Shown: piece after piece, positions 63,601 to 64,000 of the stretch | Numbering within the stretch: position 1 is the first letter of the stretch | How the letters are laid out: each line of letters begins with the position of its first letter | Assembly (NCBI RefSeq): GCF_012349115.1 | Contig: NZ_PQIG01000069.1 | Coordinates: forward strand, 1 to 64,000 | Direction: 5' to 3' | Length of the DNA: 64,000 nt | Origin: Rhizobium ruizarguesonis | GTDB taxonomy: Bacteria; Pseudomonadota; Alphaproteobacteria; Rhizobiales; Rhizobiaceae | Position numbers and translations under genes: made by a program | Notes under the pieces: model-generated | The model's input: only the letters and a program-made list of their open reading frames with translations | Told to the model about the DNA's origin: nothing | Database searches by the model: none

Positions 63601-64000
63601 GACGGCCTCCGGCTCGCTGGCTGCTCCCACCGCCAATTTCGATCTCGATTGGAAAAGTGCTGCGACGAGCCAGACGAGGCGTGCAGGCCTTGCCGACCTC
63701 GCTGTCAAGGCATCTGGAAAATTCGCCGACAGCAAGCTCGATTTCGATACAGTGATCGGCGGCGCCGACAGCCTCTCGCTGAAGGCAAACGGCAATGTCG
63801 CCATCACGGGCACGACGATCGGCAAGGTCACGGTCGACGCCGCACTGGCGAATGTTCCCGCAAATATCGCAAACAGCTTCGTCCCCGATCTCGCCGCCGA
63901 AGGCGCGATCTCCGGAAAGATCTCGGCCAGCGGGTCGCTCTCCGCCCCGCGTGCCGATTTCGATCTCAATTGGAAAGACGCTGCAACGAGCCACACGAAA
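60614..64000 (+). CDS. tamB: translocation and assembly module protein TamB, N-terminal part (partial)
   Basis: 1129 codons are read without a stop to the window edge. The N-terminus has a signal anchor (MQTLAKIVNWIIRLTGYAVG followed by a hydrophobic helix). Then come long runs of amphipathic beta-strands, the AsmA/TamB-type lipid-groove architecture spanning the periplasm. An in-frame GTG at 60602 is an alternative start. From 63212 it carries tandem 107-residue repeats. The DUF490 C-terminal domain would lie beyond the window. It partners TamA, encoded just upstream. Confidence 0.93.
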   Translation, partial: MQTLAKIVNWIIRLTGYAVGATLILAVAALAIFGFTSFGARIVTEKIASTLSNRDMTIEVREPQGLLTGGLRAAEISISDTRGVFAEIHGIAIDWNPLALLTGTFHAKRFEIEAINVLRKPVRTLPSRPGAENSGVFNLPIKVDIDRVALPDIKLAAPVAGRAFALAAEGSLSANGDGGEAVVNVSRHAVPDARLAADIAFAPAENRLRLKAQLSEPKGGLLAGFLGLPDSPAVNIDLDGQGPISDWKGKLQAALDGQQRAAIEARHQITEDGLHHLDLKGGGDLSSLLPSAFRPLFAGQTNIDLATTFDNHGKIDIQTGNIATGSVVIAASGTLDPAGNNSLNANLLGTSGPVDFRWPLAEGEARFLISGLNLALTGDAQAARLNVSGSLDTATLPQANIGNIKLTAKSDAFNLAARSGSVQLRLVAGDATFAEPNLNRAVQGPVTIASPLQISPSGIGFNGTTVESANINGGLNGSYRLADKALTGNLKLTINPAALPAAVTSKFDGPISLESQVVGTIPSKFALSNLVLKSSTLEAAGNVALDGGMLNADLSGRLPDIGKLIPGASGGAGYALRVGGELPAISVTANLKAASLKMADRTLSNLNIDLSGLADPKAPQGRIAATGTIDGQPIGINGDITSQDGKISIPALTADIGGNRLTGNVEFSPSLEPTGALTFDFPNVGLLAALGGQKAEGDLKGSLGVSSDSGRIALKLLATGGSIRRDTLAIVKPDIDVTVSDLSALAANGTVKAEEVSAGTNKLAGLSLRFTKQQNHTNFDLDAAYDGNPLLAAGNVEAADGTIHLNLDRFSASPRNIPIELAAPTQVAIGDGAASLNGLTLKTGAGSVTVTGSAGETLKLDVDIRELPAALANGFVPNLSAGGTISGTIAVTGTPAAPVADFKLDWKDATTGQTKGAGLAPLGITAGGKFADNKLDFDTTVGSNDGLSLKAAGNVALADPKAPVLDVNADILNLPARIANGFVPDLAAEGTITGKLTASGSLAAPTANFDLDWKSAATSQTRRAGLADLAVKASGKFADSKLDFDTVIGGADSLSLKANGNVAITGTTIGKVTVDAALANVPANIANSFVPDLAAEGAISGKISASGSLSAPRADFDLNWKDAATSHTK
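63212..64000 (+). repeat. tandem 321-bp (107-residue) repeats within tamB
   Basis: Units begin at 63212, 63533 and 63854 (the last cut by the window end). Each starts LPAxxANGFVPxLxAxGTI or a close variant. Each contains FxLDWKxAxTxQT and a GKFADxKLDFDT segment at the same spacing, in one reading frame without length change. Confidence 0.85.

Noticed and set aside
1..64000. CRISPR arrays, insertion sequences, prophage, toxin-antitoxin modules
   Set aside because: No regularly spaced repeats with unique spacers, no transposase, no phage structural genes and no toxin-antitoxin pair were recognised; the repeats present are short rhizobial mosaic palindromes.

Overview
The window is chromosomal DNA of a high-GC alphaproteobacterium of the Rhizobium etli / R. 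leguminosarum type. Support for this comes from the encoded proteins (CpdR-type regulator, TIGR02302 protein, aerobic CobS/CobT cobaltochelatase, ALA-synthase HemA, DUF2125, DUF2937 and DUF3108 proteins), from gene orders such as tlpA<>argH-lptM-lysA, and from many short mosaic intergenic palindromes of the RIME type known from rhizobia. About 63 protein genes, one tRNA and a dense set of repeats can be read. The window cuts etfB at its left edge and tamB at its right edge.

Layout. 1-2028: etfB-etfA-hbd (electron transfer flavoprotein and 3-hydroxyacyl-CoA dehydrogenase). 2078-8630: tlpA divergent from argH, lptM, lysA and a large membrane-anchored Q-rich TIGR02302 protein. 8776-15870: cpdR, hpt, an unknown membrane protein divergent from ftsEX, a YdcF protein, plsC, a ChaC-like protein and a DUF2125 protein. 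15974-25524: GNAT-tyrC-hisC, a methyltransferase, gloB-cupin, a DMT exporter, DUF3108, rpmB, a queuosine-precursor transporter, a P-loop kinase and an esterase-like phytase protein. 25666-36974: cobT-cobS, a J-domain protein divergent from bolA, aroK-aroB-CNNM (overlapping genes), a 58-codon membrane peptide, xerD, accA, a lipoprotein L,D-transpeptidase and a TusA protein. 37074-40833: a CobW metallochaperone, a D,D-carboxypeptidase, an M20 amidohydrolase and tRNA-Arg(CCT).

The most accessory-looking part is 40834-49070. Directly after the tRNA comes 633 bp without a recognisable gene, then eutB-eutC-ethanolamine permease behind a near-perfect sigma-54 (-24/-12) promoter. Several small or unknown secreted proteins, a BON protein and a dxr outside its usual context follow. 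49127-56334 is one coherent catabolic operon: LacI regulator, solute-binding protein, two permeases, a GH127 beta-L-arabinofuranosidase and an ABC ATPase. Two similar operator-like palindromes 32 bp apart flank the -35 box ahead of it. 56651-64000 holds hemA, a glycine-zipper lipoprotein and tamA-tamB, the last with tandem 107-residue repeats.

Links between genes: EutBC needs adenosylcobalamin, and CobST, the cobalt-insertion subunits of aerobic B12 synthesis, are in the same window. tlpA, the L,D-transpeptidase, the D,D-carboxypeptidase, ftsEX, lptM and tamAB form a scattered set of envelope genes. RIME-like repeats repeatedly abut or supply stop codons of neighbouring genes. No phage, insertion sequence, CRISPR array, toxin-antitoxin pair or integrase was recognised. 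The best candidates for new biology are regulatory (sigma-54 eut promoter, paired operators of the GH127 operon, hairpin leaders of yhhQ and cobS) rather than a wholly new gene system.
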